From the NCBI RefSeq assembly GCF_026627255.1, contig NZ_JAPNLM010000006.1, forward strand, positions 1-64,000: a DNA stretch of 64,000 nucleotides, written 5' to 3'. The notes under the pieces were generated by a model. That model did not search any database. It was given only the letters and a program-made list of their open reading frames with translations, and was not told the DNA's origin. How positions within the stretch are numbered: position 1 is the first letter of the stretch; every line of letters starts with the position of its first letter. The translations under genes were made by a program, and so were the position numbers. The stretch comes from Streptomyces antarcticus (GTDB taxonomy: Bacteria > Actinomycetota > Actinomycetes > Streptomycetales > Streptomycetaceae). Positions 25,236-34,504 of this stretch are shown piece after piece.

Positions 25236-27185
25236 GTGCTGCTGACCCGCATCAAGGGACCGCGCGATCTGGACCGGCTCGGCAAGGAGGAGCTCGACCA
25301 GCTCGCCTCGGAGATCAGGTCCTTCCTCGTCGACGCCGTCTCCAAGACCGGCGGGCACCTCGGCCCCAACCTCGGGGTGGTCGAACTGACGATCGCCCTG
25401 CACCGGGTCTTCGACTCGCCCAAGGACAAGATCCTCTTCGACACCGGCCACCAGGCCTACGTCCACAAGCTCCTCACCGGCCGCCAGGACTTCGGCGGGC
25501 TGCGCACCAAGGGCGGCCTGTCCGGCTACCCCTCGCGCGCCGAGTCCGAGCACGACGTGATCGAGAACTCGCACGCCTCCACCGTGCTGGGCTGGGCCGA
25601 CGGCTTCGCCAAGGCCAACGAGGTGCTCGGCCGCGAGGACCACCACGTCGCCGCCGTCATCGGGGACGGCGCGCTCACCGGTGGCATGGCCTGGGAGGCG
25701 CTGAACAACATCGCCGCCGCCAAGGACCGCCCGCTGGTCATCGTGGTCAACGACAACGAGCGCTCGTACGGCCCCACCATCGGCGGCCTCGCGAACCACC
25801 TGGCGACCCTGCGCACCACCGACGGCTACGAGCGCTTCCTGGCCCGCGGCAAGGACCTCCTGGAGCGGACCCCGGTCGTCGGCAGGCCCCTCTACGAGAC
25901 CCTGCACGGCGCCAAGAAGGGCCTCAAGGACTTCATCGCCCCGCAGGGCATGTTCGAAGACCTCGGGCTCAAGTACGTCGGTCCCATCGACGGCCACGAC
26001 ATCGAGGCGCTGGAATCGGCGCTGCAGCGCGCCAAGCGCTTCGGCGGACCGGTCATCGTGCACTGCCTCACCCAGAAGGGCCGGGGCTACGAGCCGGCCG
26101 TCCAGGACGAGGCGGACCGCTTCCACGCGGTCGGCGTCATCCACCCGGACACCGGTCTGCCGGTGAAGACCGCCGCCGCCAGCTGGACCTCCGTCTTCGC
26201 CGACGAGATGGTCAAGCTCGGCAAGGAGCGCGAGGACATCGTCGCGATCACCGCGGCCATGCTCCAGCCGGTGGGCCTGAAGAAGTTCGCGGACGCCTAC
26301 CCGGACCGCATCTTCGACGTCGGCATCGCCGAACAGCACGGCGCCACCTCCGCCGCGGGCCTGGCCAGCGGCGGCGTGCACCCCGTCTTCGCCGTCTACG
26401 CGACCTTCCTCAACCGCGCCTTCGACCAGGTCCTGATGGACGTGGCCCTGCACAAGTGCGGGGTGACCTTCGTCCTGGACCGCGCCGGCGTCACCGGCGA
26501 CGACGGCGCCTCCCACAACGGCATGTGGGACATGTCCATCCTCCAGGTCGTCCCCGGCCTGCGCCTCGCGGCCCCGCGCGACGCCGAGCAGCTGCGCGCC
26601 CAGCTCCGCGAGGCCGTCGCCGTCGAGGACGCCCCGACCGTCGTGCGCTACTCCAAGGGCGTCGTCGGCCCGGCCGTCCCGGCCGTCGGACGCATCGGCG
26701 GCATGGACGTGCTGCGCACCCCGGCCCCCGAGGTCACCCTCCCCCTCGGCCCTGCGGGCCTGGGAGGTGCCCCCACGGACGTACTCATCGTCTCGGTCGG
26801 CGCGCTCGCCCCGATGTGCCTGGAGATCGCCGCACTGCTGGACAAGCAGGGCATCACCTCGACCGTCGTCGACCCCCGCTGGGTCAAGCCGGTGGACGAG
26901 GCGCTGGCCCCGCTCGCGGACGGCCACCGCGTGGTCGTCACCGTCGAGGACAACGGCCGTACCGGCGGCGTGGGCGCCGCCGTGTCGCAGGCCCTGCGGG
27001 ACGCGGGAGTCGACGTACCGCTGCGCGACTTCGGCATCCCGCAGCGCTTCCTCGACCACGCGCCGCGCAAGGAGATCCTGGCCGAGATCGGGCTGACCGC
27101 CCCCGACATCGCCCGGCAGGTCACGGGCCTGGTCGCCAAGCTCGACGGGCGCTACGACACCGAGCAGGCCGCCACCGTCGACTAG
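25236..27185 (+). CDS. dxs: 1-deoxy-D-xylulose-5-phosphate synthase
   Basis: Dxs joins pyruvate and glyceraldehyde 3-phosphate to start the MEP isoprenoid pathway. GTG at 25236 is chosen because AAGGAGG (25224-25230) is 5 bases upstream; the product then begins [15 protein letters not shown]. The 649-residue enzyme has the transketolase-like layout: the thiamine diphosphate site [16 protein letters not shown] with VVNDN, the His of [15 protein letters not shown], the pyrimidine domain with [16 protein letters not shown] and [18 protein letters not shown], and a C-terminal domain ([13 protein letters not shown]). It is a single gene, flanked by terminators, just before an amino-acid permease. 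Confidence 0.96.
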   Translation: MLLTRIKGPRDLDRLGKEELDQLASEIRSFLVDAVSKTGGHLGPNLGVVELTIALHRVFDSPKDKILFDTGHQAYVHKLLTGRQDFGGLRTKGGLSGYPSRAESEHDVIENSHASTVLGWADGFAKANEVLGREDHHVAAVIGDGALTGGMAWEALNNIAAAKDRPLVIVVNDNERSYGPTIGGLANHLATLRTTDGYERFLARGKDLLERTPVVGRPLYETLHGAKKGLKDFIAPQGMFEDLGLKYVGPIDGHDIEALESALQRAKRFGGPVIVHCLTQKGRGYEPAVQDEADRFHAVGVIHPDTGLPVKTAAASWTSVFADEMVKLGKEREDIVAITAAMLQPVGLKKFADAYPDRIFDVGIAEQHGATSAAGLASGGVHPVFAVYATFLNRAFDQVLMDVALHKCGVTFVLDRAGVTGDDGASHNGMWDMSILQVVPGLRLAAPRDAEQLRAQLREAVAVEDAPTVVRYSKGVVGPAVPAVGRIGGMDVLRTPAPEVTLPLGPAGLGGAPTDVLIVSVGALAPMCLEIAALLDKQGITSTVVDPRWVKPVDEALAPLADGHRVVVTVEDNGRTGGVGAAVSQALRDAGVDVPLRDFGIPQRFLDHAPRKEILAEIGLTAPDIARQVTGLVAKLDGRYDTEQAATVD

Positions 27186-27215
27186 CCCGGTTGCAGGACG
27201 CGCGGTTGCACGTCG

Positions 27216-27255
27216 CGGGCCGGGAGATCACCCTTGAGGTGGGCCTCCCGGCCCG
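27216..27255. terminator. Hairpin between dxs and the permease gene
   Basis: CGGGCCGGGAG (27216-27226) pairs with CTCCCGGCCCG (27245-27255), with a smaller CACC/GGTG stem in the loop. It lies 30 bases after the dxs stop and just before the ribosome binding site of the next gene, so it may attenuate read-through. Confidence 0.6.
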
Positions 27256-27290
27256 TTCGCGTGCGTCGACACCTGTTCGGAGGTGCGTCG

Positions 27291-28787
27291 GTGAGTAGGG
27301 ATACGAACAGCCCCTTCCGCACCAAGACGGTGGAGCAGTCCATCCGCGACACGGAGGAGCCGGAACACGCGCTCCGCAAGTCGCTCTCCGCCTGGGACCT
27401 GACCGTTTTCGGTGTGGGTGTGATCATCGGCACCGGCATCTTCGTCCTCACGGGCATCGCGGCCCGGAACAACGCCGGGCCCGCCACCGCCCTCGCCTTC
27501 GTGGCGGCGGGCATCGTCTGTGCCCTCGCGGCGCTCTGCTACGCCGAGTTCGCGTCCACCGTGCCGGTGGCCGGCTCGGCCTACACCTTCGCGTACGCCT
27601 CGATCGGTGAGCTGCCCGCCTGGATCATCGGCTGGGACCTGGTGCTGGAGTTCGCGCTCGGCACCGCCGTCGTGGCGGTCGGCTGGTCCGGGTACGTGCG
27701 CAACCTCCTGGAGACCAACCTCGGCTGGGACATGCCCGTCGCGCTGGCCGGACCCGACGCGGGAGGAACCTTCGACCTGCTGGCCTTCCTGCTGATCCTG
27801 GCGCTGACCGCGGTCCTGGTCATCGGGACGAAGCTCTCGGCCCGGATCACCGCGGTCGTGGTCGCCATCAAGGTCACCGTGGTGCTGCTGGTCATCATCG
27901 CGGGGCTGTTCTTCATCAAGGCCGACAACTACTCGCCGTTCATCCCCCCGGCCCAGCCGCAGGAGGCGGGCAGCGGCCTGCACGCGCCACTGATCCAGCT
28001 GCTCTTCGGCTTCGCACCCACCAACTTCGGCGTCATGGGCATCTTCACCGCGGCCTCCCTCATCTTCTTCGCCTTCATCGGCTTCGACGTCGTGGCCACC
28101 GCGGCCGAGGAGACCAAGAACCCCCAGCGGGACATGCCGCGCGGCATCCTCGGCTCGCTGCTGGTCTGCACGGTGCTCTACGTCGCCGTGACGCTGGTGG
28201 TCACCGGCATGCAGAAGTACTCGGAGATGTCGCCCAGCGCCCCGCTCGCCGAGGCGTTCAAATCCGTGAACCAGCCGTTCTTCGCCGGCGCCATCAGCCT
28301 CGGGGCGTCCGTCGGTCTGATCACCGTGTGCATGATCCTGCTGCTCGGCCAGACCCGGGTGTTCTTCGCGATGAGCCGTGACGGACTGCTGCCACGCGTC
28401 TTCTCCATCACCCACCCCAAGTACCGCACCCCCTACCGGGCGACCGTGCTGCTCGGCGGAATCATCGCCGTCGTCGCGGGCTTCACCAGTCTGGAGAAGC
28501 TCGCGGAGCTGGTGAACATCGGCACCCTGTTCGCCTTCGTGGTGGTTGCCCTCGGCGTGATCGTCCTGCGCCGGACCCGCCCCGACCTGCACCGGGCCTT
28601 CCGCACCCCGTGGGTGCCGGTGGTCCCGATCGTGTCGATCGCGGCCTCGCTCTGGCTGATGCTCAACCTGCCTGCCGAGACCTGGATCCGCTTCGGGGTC
28701 TGGATGGCGATCGGCGTCGTCGTCTACTTCCTGTACGGACGCCGCAACAGCCGCCTCGGCAAGACCGGCGCGGACGCGAAGTTCTAG
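27291..28787 (+). CDS. APC-family (cationic) amino-acid permease
   Basis: The 498-residue transporter starts with GTG at 27291, with GGAGGT upstream. About twelve hydrophobic segments are visible. The first carries the APC signature DLTVFGVGVIIGTGIFVLTG, and the middle carries FFAFIGFDVVATAAEETKNPQRDMPRGI, typical of the cationic amino-acid transporter (CAT) subgroup. It imports or exchanges amino acids across the membrane; the substrate is not fixed by sequence. It is convergent with an LCP gene across a perfect terminator. Confidence 0.88.
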   Translation: MSRDTNSPFRTKTVEQSIRDTEEPEHALRKSLSAWDLTVFGVGVIIGTGIFVLTGIAARNNAGPATALAFVAAGIVCALAALCYAEFASTVPVAGSAYTFAYASIGELPAWIIGWDLVLEFALGTAVVAVGWSGYVRNLLETNLGWDMPVALAGPDAGGTFDLLAFLLILALTAVLVIGTKLSARITAVVVAIKVTVVLLVIIAGLFFIKADNYSPFIPPAQPQEAGSGLHAPLIQLLFGFAPTNFGVMGIFTAASLIFFAFIGFDVVATAAEETKNPQRDMPRGILGSLLVCTVLYVAVTLVVTGMQKYSEMSPSAPLAEAFKSVNQPFFAGAISLGASVGLITVCMILLLGQTRVFFAMSRDGLLPRVFSITHPKYRTPYRATVLLGGIIAVVAGFTSLEKLAELVNIGTLFAFVVVALGVIVLRRTRPDLHRAFRTPWVPVVPIVSIAASLWLMLNLPAETWIRFGVWMAIGVVVYFLYGRRNSRLGKTGADAKF

Positions 28788-28800
28788 GCGTGCGAAGCCG

Positions 28801-28836
28801 GGAGCCGGCCGTACGGTCACCCGTACGGCCGGCTCC
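28801..28836. terminator. Perfect 16-bp bidirectional terminator
   Basis: GGAGCCGGCCGTACGG (28801-28816) is exactly complementary to 28821-28836 around loop TCAC. It separates the convergent permease and LCP genes. Confidence 0.85.
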
Positions 28837-28853
28837 GTGTGTGCGGGCCCCCG

Positions 28854-29915
28854 TCAGCCCGTGGCCGGGGACTTCTTCGCGGAGGCCGGGATCTTCTGGT
28901 CGTTGCGCAGGGCCTCCCACAGCTGGGTCGCCTGCGGCTCCGCCGTGATCACGCGGTTCGGGTCCACCTTGTCGTAGGCCACCGGGAGCATGATGGTCTC
29001 CATGGTGTCCGGGTCCACGCCCTTCATGCTCTGCGCGAAGTCGGACAGCGCGGTGAGCGAGGCGAGGTCGGAGTCCGTGGTCAGGGACTTGGTGCCGGCG
29101 TCCGCCAGCTTGTAGAGCCGGGCCGGGTTGCCGAGGGCGTCCTGCTTCTTGATCTCGGACAGCATCGCCAGCATGAACTGCTGCTGGAGGCCTATCCGGC
29201 CCAGGTCGCTGCCGTCGCCGTAGCCGTAGCGGGTACGGACGAACTTGAGCGAGTCGGCGCCGTCCAGGCGGTGGGTGCCCGCGTCCAGCTTCAGGCCGCC
29301 CTTCGCCCCGGTCATCGGCTTGTCGAGGGTGACGGTGACCCCGCCGAGCGCATCCACCAGGCCCTTGAAGCCCGCGAAGTCCACCTCGACGAAGTGGTCG
29401 ACGCGGACGCCCGACATGGCCTCCACGGTCTTGACCACGCACGCCGGGCCGCCGGTGCCGTAGATGCTGTTGAACATGGCCCGCTTCTGCGCCGGGGCCG
29501 TCTTGCCGTCCTCACCCTTGCACTCGGGCCGGTTGACCAGGGTGTCGCGCGGGATGCTCACCGCGGTCGCCTTGGCCCGGCCCTCGGGTATGTGCACCAG
29601 CATGGTGGTGTCGGAACGGGCCCCGCTGACGTCGCCGTGGTCCAGGTCGCCGTTGGCCCCCGCCCGGGAGTCGGAGCCGAGCACCAGGACGTTCTGCGCT
29701 CCGGCGACGACCTTCTTCGGCCGGTCGTCCCCGATGGCCCGGTTCAGGTCGACACTGGAGATGTTGCTGTTGAGACTGCTATACATCCACCACCCCGCCC
29801 CGCCGGCGGCGAGGATCAGGACTGCCACCGACAGCAGGACGATCCACAGGACGCGCTTGCCGCGGCGCGGCTTGCGCCGACTGGTGCGCGAGGGTGCGGC
29901 GGGCTGGTCGGTCAT
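28854..29915 (-). CDS. LytR-CpsA-Psr (LCP) family cell-wall polymer ligase
   Basis: The 353-residue protein has a basic cytoplasmic N-terminus, one membrane helix (~21-43, VLWIVLLSVAVLILAAGGAGWW) and an extracellular LCP domain. Motifs include LVLGSDSRAG, RSDTTMLVHIP, AVSIPRDTLV, FNSIYGTGGPACVVKTVE, VDHFVEVDFAGF and LKFVRTRYGYGDGSDLGRI. The Arg and Asp residues in these bind the lipid-linked pyrophosphate. LCP enzymes move teichoic-acid-like polymers from undecaprenyl pyrophosphate to peptidoglycan. It sits at the end of a block of wall-polymer genes on the same strand, which supports that role. Confidence 0.92.
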   Translation of the reverse strand: MTDQPAAPSRTSRRKPRRGKRVLWIVLLSVAVLILAAGGAGWWMYSSLNSNISSVDLNRAIGDDRPKKVVAGAQNVLVLGSDSRAGANGDLDHGDVSGARSDTTMLVHIPEGRAKATAVSIPRDTLVNRPECKGEDGKTAPAQKRAMFNSIYGTGGPACVVKTVEAMSGVRVDHFVEVDFAGFKGLVDALGGVTVTLDKPMTGAKGGLKLDAGTHRLDGADSLKFVRTRYGYGDGSDLGRIGLQQQFMLAMLSEIKKQDALGNPARLYKLADAGTKSLTTDSDLASLTALSDFAQSMKGVDPDTMETIMLPVAYDKVDPNRVITAEPQATQLWEALRNDQKIPASAKKSPATG

Positions 29916-30042
29916 GGAGGCAGAGCCCTTCTGCTATAGATGAATGTGAATAATAGACAGACTTTCGAGTGGGTCGGTCCGGGGTGAACCGGAGCGGACG
30001 CTCACACGGCAGACGGCACATGGCGGAAGGACGGACGGCGTC

Positions 30043-31185
30043 GTGAACCCAGGCAGGGGCGGCACCCGGCCCGCCCGTCCGGCTCGCGGGGCGCAGGTCA
30101 CCGCGCCGGGCGCGGCCGGACCCGCCCATCCCTCGGCCCCCAGCGGAAAGTGGCTGTTCAGGGGCAACGACGGCCGTCTGACGGCCTACGCGTGCGCCGC
30201 CGGGGGATTGCTCCGCTGGACCGAGACGGGTGCTCCCGGCACGGGCTGGACGGGCCCCGAGGAACTCGAGGTACCGGGCTGGACCGGGTCGGCGGTCATG
30301 GCGCAGAGCCACGAGGGCTACATCCATTTCGTTACCCTCCGCACCCCGGCGGACGGCTCCGACGGCCCCGAAGCCGCCGTCGCGACCCAGTTCCAGTCCG
30401 GCCGCGGCCTGACCGCCTGGCGCGGTCTGGGCGTTCCGGGCGTACGCGGCGGTCCCGCGCAGGACGGCCCGGTCCGGCCGCCGTGCGTCGTCGTCAACCA
30501 GCGCTCCGGCAGCGTGCACGTCATCGTGTCGCTGCGCCTCGGCGGCATCGTGCGGCGCAGCCGCAACTCCCAGGGCACGTGGGGCGGGTGGAAGCAGCTG
30601 GCCCCCGAGTCCTACCAGGGCGGGGTGACGGCGCTGATGCCCGTCGGCGGGCCCCTGGAGGTACTGGCCGCCGGGCCGGCCGGGGTCGACCGCTGGGTGG
30701 GCGCCGGGCAGGGGCAGTTCCGTCTCGCCGACCGCGTCGCCACGCAGATGGCCGGGGCCCCCGCGGGGTGTCAGACGGGCGCGCGCAGGGCCACGTACTT
30801 CTGGCGCTACCCGGGGGACGGTTCGCTGGTGGCCTGGCGGGCCGGGGACCAGGGAGTGCAGAGCGGCATGATGGGGCTCGGCGGGGCGGGCGGCCGCGGC
30901 ACGCCCGGCGTCGGGAAGGCCGTCATCGGCGGCTACGACTGCACGGTCCTCGCGCAGAACGGCGCGGAGGGCGACATCGAACTCACCGCCTACGTCAGCG
31001 AGAACGAGGGGTACGGCACCTGGTGGGCCTCCCTCGGCGGCCACGGCCTGCACGCCCCCCAGGTCGCCGTCGACGCCGCGGACCGCATCGTGGTGGCCGC
31101 CCTCGACCGGGACGGCTCCCTGGTCGTCGCGCGGCAGGAAACCGCCGGCGAGGGCCTCGCGTTCGGCCCCTGGCAGCGGGCCTGA
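30043..31185 (+). CDS. Beta-propeller-like protein of unknown function
   Basis: This 380-residue protein starts with GTG at 30043, after GGAAGGACGG. The first ~33 residues are Pro/Ala/Gly-rich without a hydrophobic signal. Residues 36-380 show six or seven repeats of ~50 residues, each with W or F near GN/DGRL- or DGSLVA-like turns (WLFRGNDGRLTAY, YFWRYPGDGSLVAWR, LDRDGSLVVARQ). This pattern is typical of PLL-type or sialidase-like propellers. It is the only plus-strand gene in the wall-polymer block and is divergent from the LCP gene. A carbohydrate-binding role is plausible but not shown. Confidence 0.6.
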   Translation: MNPGRGGTRPARPARGAQVTAPGAAGPAHPSAPSGKWLFRGNDGRLTAYACAAGGLLRWTETGAPGTGWTGPEELEVPGWTGSAVMAQSHEGYIHFVTLRTPADGSDGPEAAVATQFQSGRGLTAWRGLGVPGVRGGPAQDGPVRPPCVVVNQRSGSVHVIVSLRLGGIVRRSRNSQGTWGGWKQLAPESYQGGVTALMPVGGPLEVLAAGPAGVDRWVGAGQGQFRLADRVATQMAGAPAGCQTGARRATYFWRYPGDGSLVAWRAGDQGVQSGMMGLGGAGGRGTPGVGKAVIGGYDCTVLAQNGAEGDIELTAYVSENEGYGTWWASLGGHGLHAPQVAVDAADRIVVAALDRDGSLVVARQETAGEGLAFGPWQRA

Positions 31186-31198
31186 CCGACCGGGGCCC

Positions 31199-31231
31199 GG
31201 CCGGGCCGGGGGTGCCGCCCCCGGCCCGGCC
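31199..31231. terminator. Perfect 14-bp bidirectional terminator
   Basis: GGCCGGGCCGGGGG (31199-31212) pairs exactly with CCCCCGGCCCGGCC (31218-31231), loop TGCCG, between the convergent propeller and glycosyltransferase genes. A short direct repeat, GGTCCGTCAGCCGC, follows. Confidence 0.8.
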
Positions 31232-31261
31232 GCCGCCGGGCGGTCCGTCAGCCGCGGTCCG

Positions 31262-32863
31262 TCAGCCGCGGTCCGGCAGCGGGGTGCGCTGCGAGATCTC
31301 CACGCTGAGGCCACCGGACGTGGTGTAGTACGGCGTGGCCACCAGCTCCATGCCCTGCGTGCCGGGCGCCGGCGCGACGACCACCGGCTGCCGGGCGGTG
31401 GTGTCCAGGTCGTCGGCCCGGTGCCCGCCGAGCCGCACCTCCTGGGTCACGCCCTCGAAGGAGACGGCCAGGTGGAAGTCCCACACGCCGGGCGGTACCG
31501 GCCAGCCGCTGGAGGTCTGCGCCAGGTTGATCCGGGTCGAGAAGCGGCCCATCGCCCGGGTGTTGCCCTTGGAGTTGACCAGGGTGTCGTCGCGGCGGGC
31601 CGTCACGGAGAAGCCCTCCTCCGCGCCGCTCGTACGCTCCCGCATCACCACCCGGGTCGCGCGGTCCTTCGTCGACAGCTGCTCGAAGAAGGCGTACCCG
31701 TCCAGGAGCAGCATCGGCCCGTCCCAGCCCACGCCCTGGAGCTGGTGGCTGACGGTCATGTCGCCGGTGATGTCGAACAGCTCGTCCTCCAGGCCCACCT
31801 GAGGGTCGCGGAAGAACGGCAGCGTCGTGAACACCCTGCCGCCCTCGACCGTCTTGCGGACGCCCGGCCGGTCCTTGTCGGCCTCGAAGGCGGCCATCGT
31901 CGCCGCCTCCGCGACCCGGCCCCGCGCGAGCAGCGCGTACCGTACCGCCAGCATCCGGGGCAGCAGCGCCAGGGCCCCCGGCGAGACCTGGGAGCGCAGC
32001 ACCTCGGACGCGGACCACAGGGTCCGCTCCCGGCCGGCCGGGTCCTCGGCGGTCAGCAGCGCGGCGGCGGTCGCCTTGCCCAGCTCCACTTCCAGGTGCC
32101 GCGCGTGCAGCCGGTCCCGCCGCGGCCCCTCCGGCAGCTGCGAGCTGACCAGCGCCAGCATCCGCGACACCAGGGCGACCCGGTCCGGCAGGGCCGCCGA
32201 GGGCGTCTGCGAGGGGCCCTTGACCACGCAGGTGCGGTCGCCGACCACCGAGATGTTGTCCGCCCCGATGTACGCGGCCGCGGTGAAGGCCTGCTCCTCG
32301 CCGAACGGCATGTCGGTGGGGAAGGCCAGCCCGCGCCGCTGGAGCAGGCTGGCGCGGAACAGCTTGTCCGACGTCAGCGACCAGTACGCGCGGGAGGTGT
32401 AGATGTCGGTGTGCGTCTGGTTCTTGCGGAACATCGACGTCGCCACCGTGTGCCGGCCGGAACTCTCCAGCTTTCCGAGCACGATGTCGGCCTCGTTCGC
32501 GTCGCCCGCCGCGAGCATCCGCTCCAGCCCGTCGGGCGCGAGGCGGTCCGCCGCGTCCAGGAAGATCACGTACCGGCCACCGGCCTGGCTGAGCGCCCAG
32601 TTCCGGGCCGACGCGGTGCTCAGCCCGCGCGGGACCTGGCCCACGCGCAGCAGCCCCGGGTACTGGTGGGCGGCGCGGGCCAGGAGGGATCCGCTGTCGT
32701 CGGTCGAGCCGTCGTCGACGGCGATGACCTCCAGCCGGTCCGTCCCGATCGACTGGGCGACGAGGGAGGCCAGGCACGCCTCGACCGCGGCGGCCTGGTT
32801 GCAGACCCGCAGCGCGACCGTCACGTCTTTGATGTCGGCGGCGTGCACGATCGCTTGGTTCAT
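31262..32863 (-). CDS. Family 2 glycosyltransferase with C-terminal beta domain
   Basis: The 533-residue protein starts at the ATG at 32863. Residues ~10-225 are a GT-A fold: VTVALRVCNQAAAVEACLASL, the nucleotide-binding VDDGSTDDS at ~49-57, and the DXD-like FLDAADRL near 98. Residues ~235-330 are helical. The last ~190 residues are predicted beta strands, resembling the tail of teichoic-acid GlcNAc transferases such as TarS (architecture only). No membrane segment is seen. It lies 13 bases after the preceding gene in a co-directional run with an esterase, a CDP-polyol synthase and TagF, so it probably glycosylates the wall polymer. Confidence 0.75.
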   Translation of the reverse strand: MNQAIVHAADIKDVTVALRVCNQAAAVEACLASLVAQSIGTDRLEVIAVDDGSTDDSGSLLARAAHQYPGLLRVGQVPRGLSTASARNWALSQAGGRYVIFLDAADRLAPDGLERMLAAGDANEADIVLGKLESSGRHTVATSMFRKNQTHTDIYTSRAYWSLTSDKLFRASLLQRRGLAFPTDMPFGEEQAFTAAAYIGADNISVVGDRTCVVKGPSQTPSAALPDRVALVSRMLALVSSQLPEGPRRDRLHARHLEVELGKATAAALLTAEDPAGRERTLWSASEVLRSQVSPGALALLPRMLAVRYALLARGRVAEAATMAAFEADKDRPGVRKTVEGGRVFTTLPFFRDPQVGLEDELFDITGDMTVSHQLQGVGWDGPMLLLDGYAFFEQLSTKDRATRVVMRERTSGAEEGFSVTARRDDTLVNSKGNTRAMGRFSTRINLAQTSSGWPVPPGVWDFHLAVSFEGVTQEVRLGGHRADDLDTTARQPVVVAPAPGTQGMELVATPYYTTSGGLSVEISQRTPLPDRG

Positions 32864-32876
32864 GATCCGTTGATCC

Positions 32877-33683
32877 TCATCGGTTACGCGCGGACTGGTC
32901 GGGCCGGGGCCACGGCATCTCCCCGATGAGCTCGGGCCACTGCCACGGGCGGAAGGCGACGTCCGTCGTGTGCTGCGGGAACACACCGGGGATGTGCGCC
33001 GGCGGACCCACGAAGACGTTCACGTGCGAGGTCAGTTTCGCGGCCGCGGGCGTGCCCACCACGTACTCGAACCGGTCGTAGCCGGTGAAGCCGGGTGCGG
33101 GCGTGTAGGTGACCCAGCCGTCGTAGGACAGCTGCGCGTCACCGTTGCCCGGCTGGGTCACGGAGATGGCCGTACTGCCCGCGGGGGCCGCCGACAGGAC
33201 GTTCACCGAGCCCGGCCGGCCCGGTTCGGCCTCGATGCGCAGCCCCCGGGCGGAGGGCGCCCGCAGGCGCAGCGCCTCGTCCGAGAGCTTGCCGGTGCGC
33301 ACCAGCCTGCGGCCGGTCGCGTCCGGGACGCCCACCATGATCTGGGGACGGAGGACGGGCGCGCCGACCGATTCGCGCAGCCGCAGGTGCAGGACGCCCG
33401 TGGCGGTCTCGCCGGCGTCGGCCCGGACCCGGAACCAGCGCTGCCGCGGGAAGTGCTCCAGGCCCTGGAGCGCCACGACATCGGCGATTCCCTTCAACGG
33501 CGCCTCCAGGAGGTACGCGCAGCCGCGCGAGGCGCTCTGGTCGGGCGCCACGGACAGGCCGAGCTGGAACGTCTCGCCGGGCACGACGTAGCGCCGCGGG
33601 TCGGCTGAGCTGTACAGGGCGGCGTAGACGACGCCCAGGGACGGGTCGTCGCCGAGGGCCCTGCCCCGGCACAGGAGATTCAC
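32877..33683 (-). CDS. Uncharacterised protein with C-terminal Ig-like domain
   Basis: This 268-residue protein is not recognised. Residues ~1-140 look like a beta-rich domain (VVPGETFQLGLSVAPDQ, RWFRVRADAGETATGVLHLRL). Residues ~165-225 resemble a cadherin/Ig-like module (GDAQLSYDGWVTYTPAPGFTGYDRFEYVV), as found in Big_9-type repeats. No signal peptide is visible, which is odd for such folds. It sits between the SGNH esterase and glycosyltransferase genes with 12-13-base gaps, so it belongs to the same operon. It may be a scaffold or polymer-binding partner. Confidence 0.6.
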   Translation of the reverse strand: MNLLCRGRALGDDPSLGVVYAALYSSADPRRYVVPGETFQLGLSVAPDQSASRGCAYLLEAPLKGIADVVALQGLEHFPRQRWFRVRADAGETATGVLHLRLRESVGAPVLRPQIMVGVPDATGRRLVRTGKLSDEALRLRAPSARGLRIEAEPGRPGSVNVLSAAPAGSTAISVTQPGNGDAQLSYDGWVTYTPAPGFTGYDRFEYVVGTPAAAKLTSHVNVFVGPPAHIPGVFPQHTTDVAFRPWQWPELIGEMPWPRPDQSARNR

Positions 33684-33695
33684 GCGCCGGACTCC

Positions 33696-34502
33696 TCAAC
33701 TACTGGGGGACATGGACACACGGGACTTGGTGTTGTGGGCGAACGTCTCTTCATCCAGCCAGCCCAGCTCGTCGTACGAGAACCGGCGGCGGTCGAGGTC
33801 CCGGCCCCAGTGGGACGGGATGATGCCCTGTTCGATCATGCTGCGGGCGATGAACCGGGCGCACTCGATGGCGCCCTCGGCCCGCAGGTGGACGTTGTCG
33901 CCGTCCTGGACGTGCCGCTGGAGGGGCTCGCCCGGCCGCAGGTAGGTGAAGACGCGCTTGGACGCCTCCGGCCCGAGCTCCTCCCACCACTGCAGGCTCT
34001 GGCGGTACAAGTCGACGACCGGCACGTGCTCGTCCTCGGCCAGCTGGCGGGCGGCGAGCGGGTAGTCGCCCAGGAAGCGGGCCACGTTGCCGTGCCGGTC
34101 GATGCGGCGCCGTTCGTACGGCAGCAGGATCACCGGGTGGGCCTGCCGCTCGCGGGTGCCGTGCACGTAGGCGGCCATGTGCTCCAGGAAGGTGGAGAAC
34201 GGCTCCGTGTGCAGGCCCGGGTCGGGCTTCCAGTCCGTCTGGCCGAAGCCGAACAGGAGGTAGTCGCCCGGCCGCATGGTGTCCAGGATCCACTGGAGCC
34301 GCCCGCGTTCGCGGAAGCTCTTCGAACTGGCCCGTGCGCGGGCGCAGTTGACGACCTCGACCGCGTCGGTGAGGAAGAGCGGCAGGGCCTGTGTCCAGCC
34401 CGCCATCGGCAGGAAGCTGTACGGGCGGCCGACCGCGTTGGAGCCGCCCGCCACGAAGATCCTGGGGCGGACGCCCTGCTGGTTTCCGGGTGCGTACGTC
34501 AC
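33696..34502 (-). CDS. SGNH/GDSL-type esterase, rhamnogalacturonan-acetylesterase-like
   Basis: GTG at 34502 is chosen because AGGAGGT lies 8 bases upstream, overlapping the end of the previous gene; the frame runs on upstream only as an antisense artefact. The 268-residue protein has SGNH-like blocks: IFVAGGSNAVG (block I, with Ser), LLFGFGQTDW (block III, Gln-Thr in place of the usual Gly-His-Asn-Asp), and GDNVHLRAEGA (block V Asp and His). These resemble rhamnogalacturonan acetylesterases and could remove or move acyl groups on the wall polymer. No export signal is seen. The altered block III leaves activity uncertain. Confidence 0.7.
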   Translation of the reverse strand: MTYAPGNQQGVRPRIFVAGGSNAVGRPYSFLPMAGWTQALPLFLTDAVEVVNCARARASSKSFRERGRLQWILDTMRPGDYLLFGFGQTDWKPDPGLHTEPFSTFLEHMAAYVHGTRERQAHPVILLPYERRRIDRHGNVARFLGDYPLAARQLAEDEHVPVVDLYRQSLQWWEELGPEASKRVFTYLRPGEPLQRHVQDGDNVHLRAEGAIECARFIARSMIEQGIIPSHWGRDLDRRRFSYDELGWLDEETFAHNTKSRVSMSPSS

Positions 34503-34504
34503 GC

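Noticed and set aside
23337..27059. 1240-codon open frame antisense to xylH and dxs
   Set aside because: It spans several real genes and the terminator between them, so it is a third-position GC artefact.
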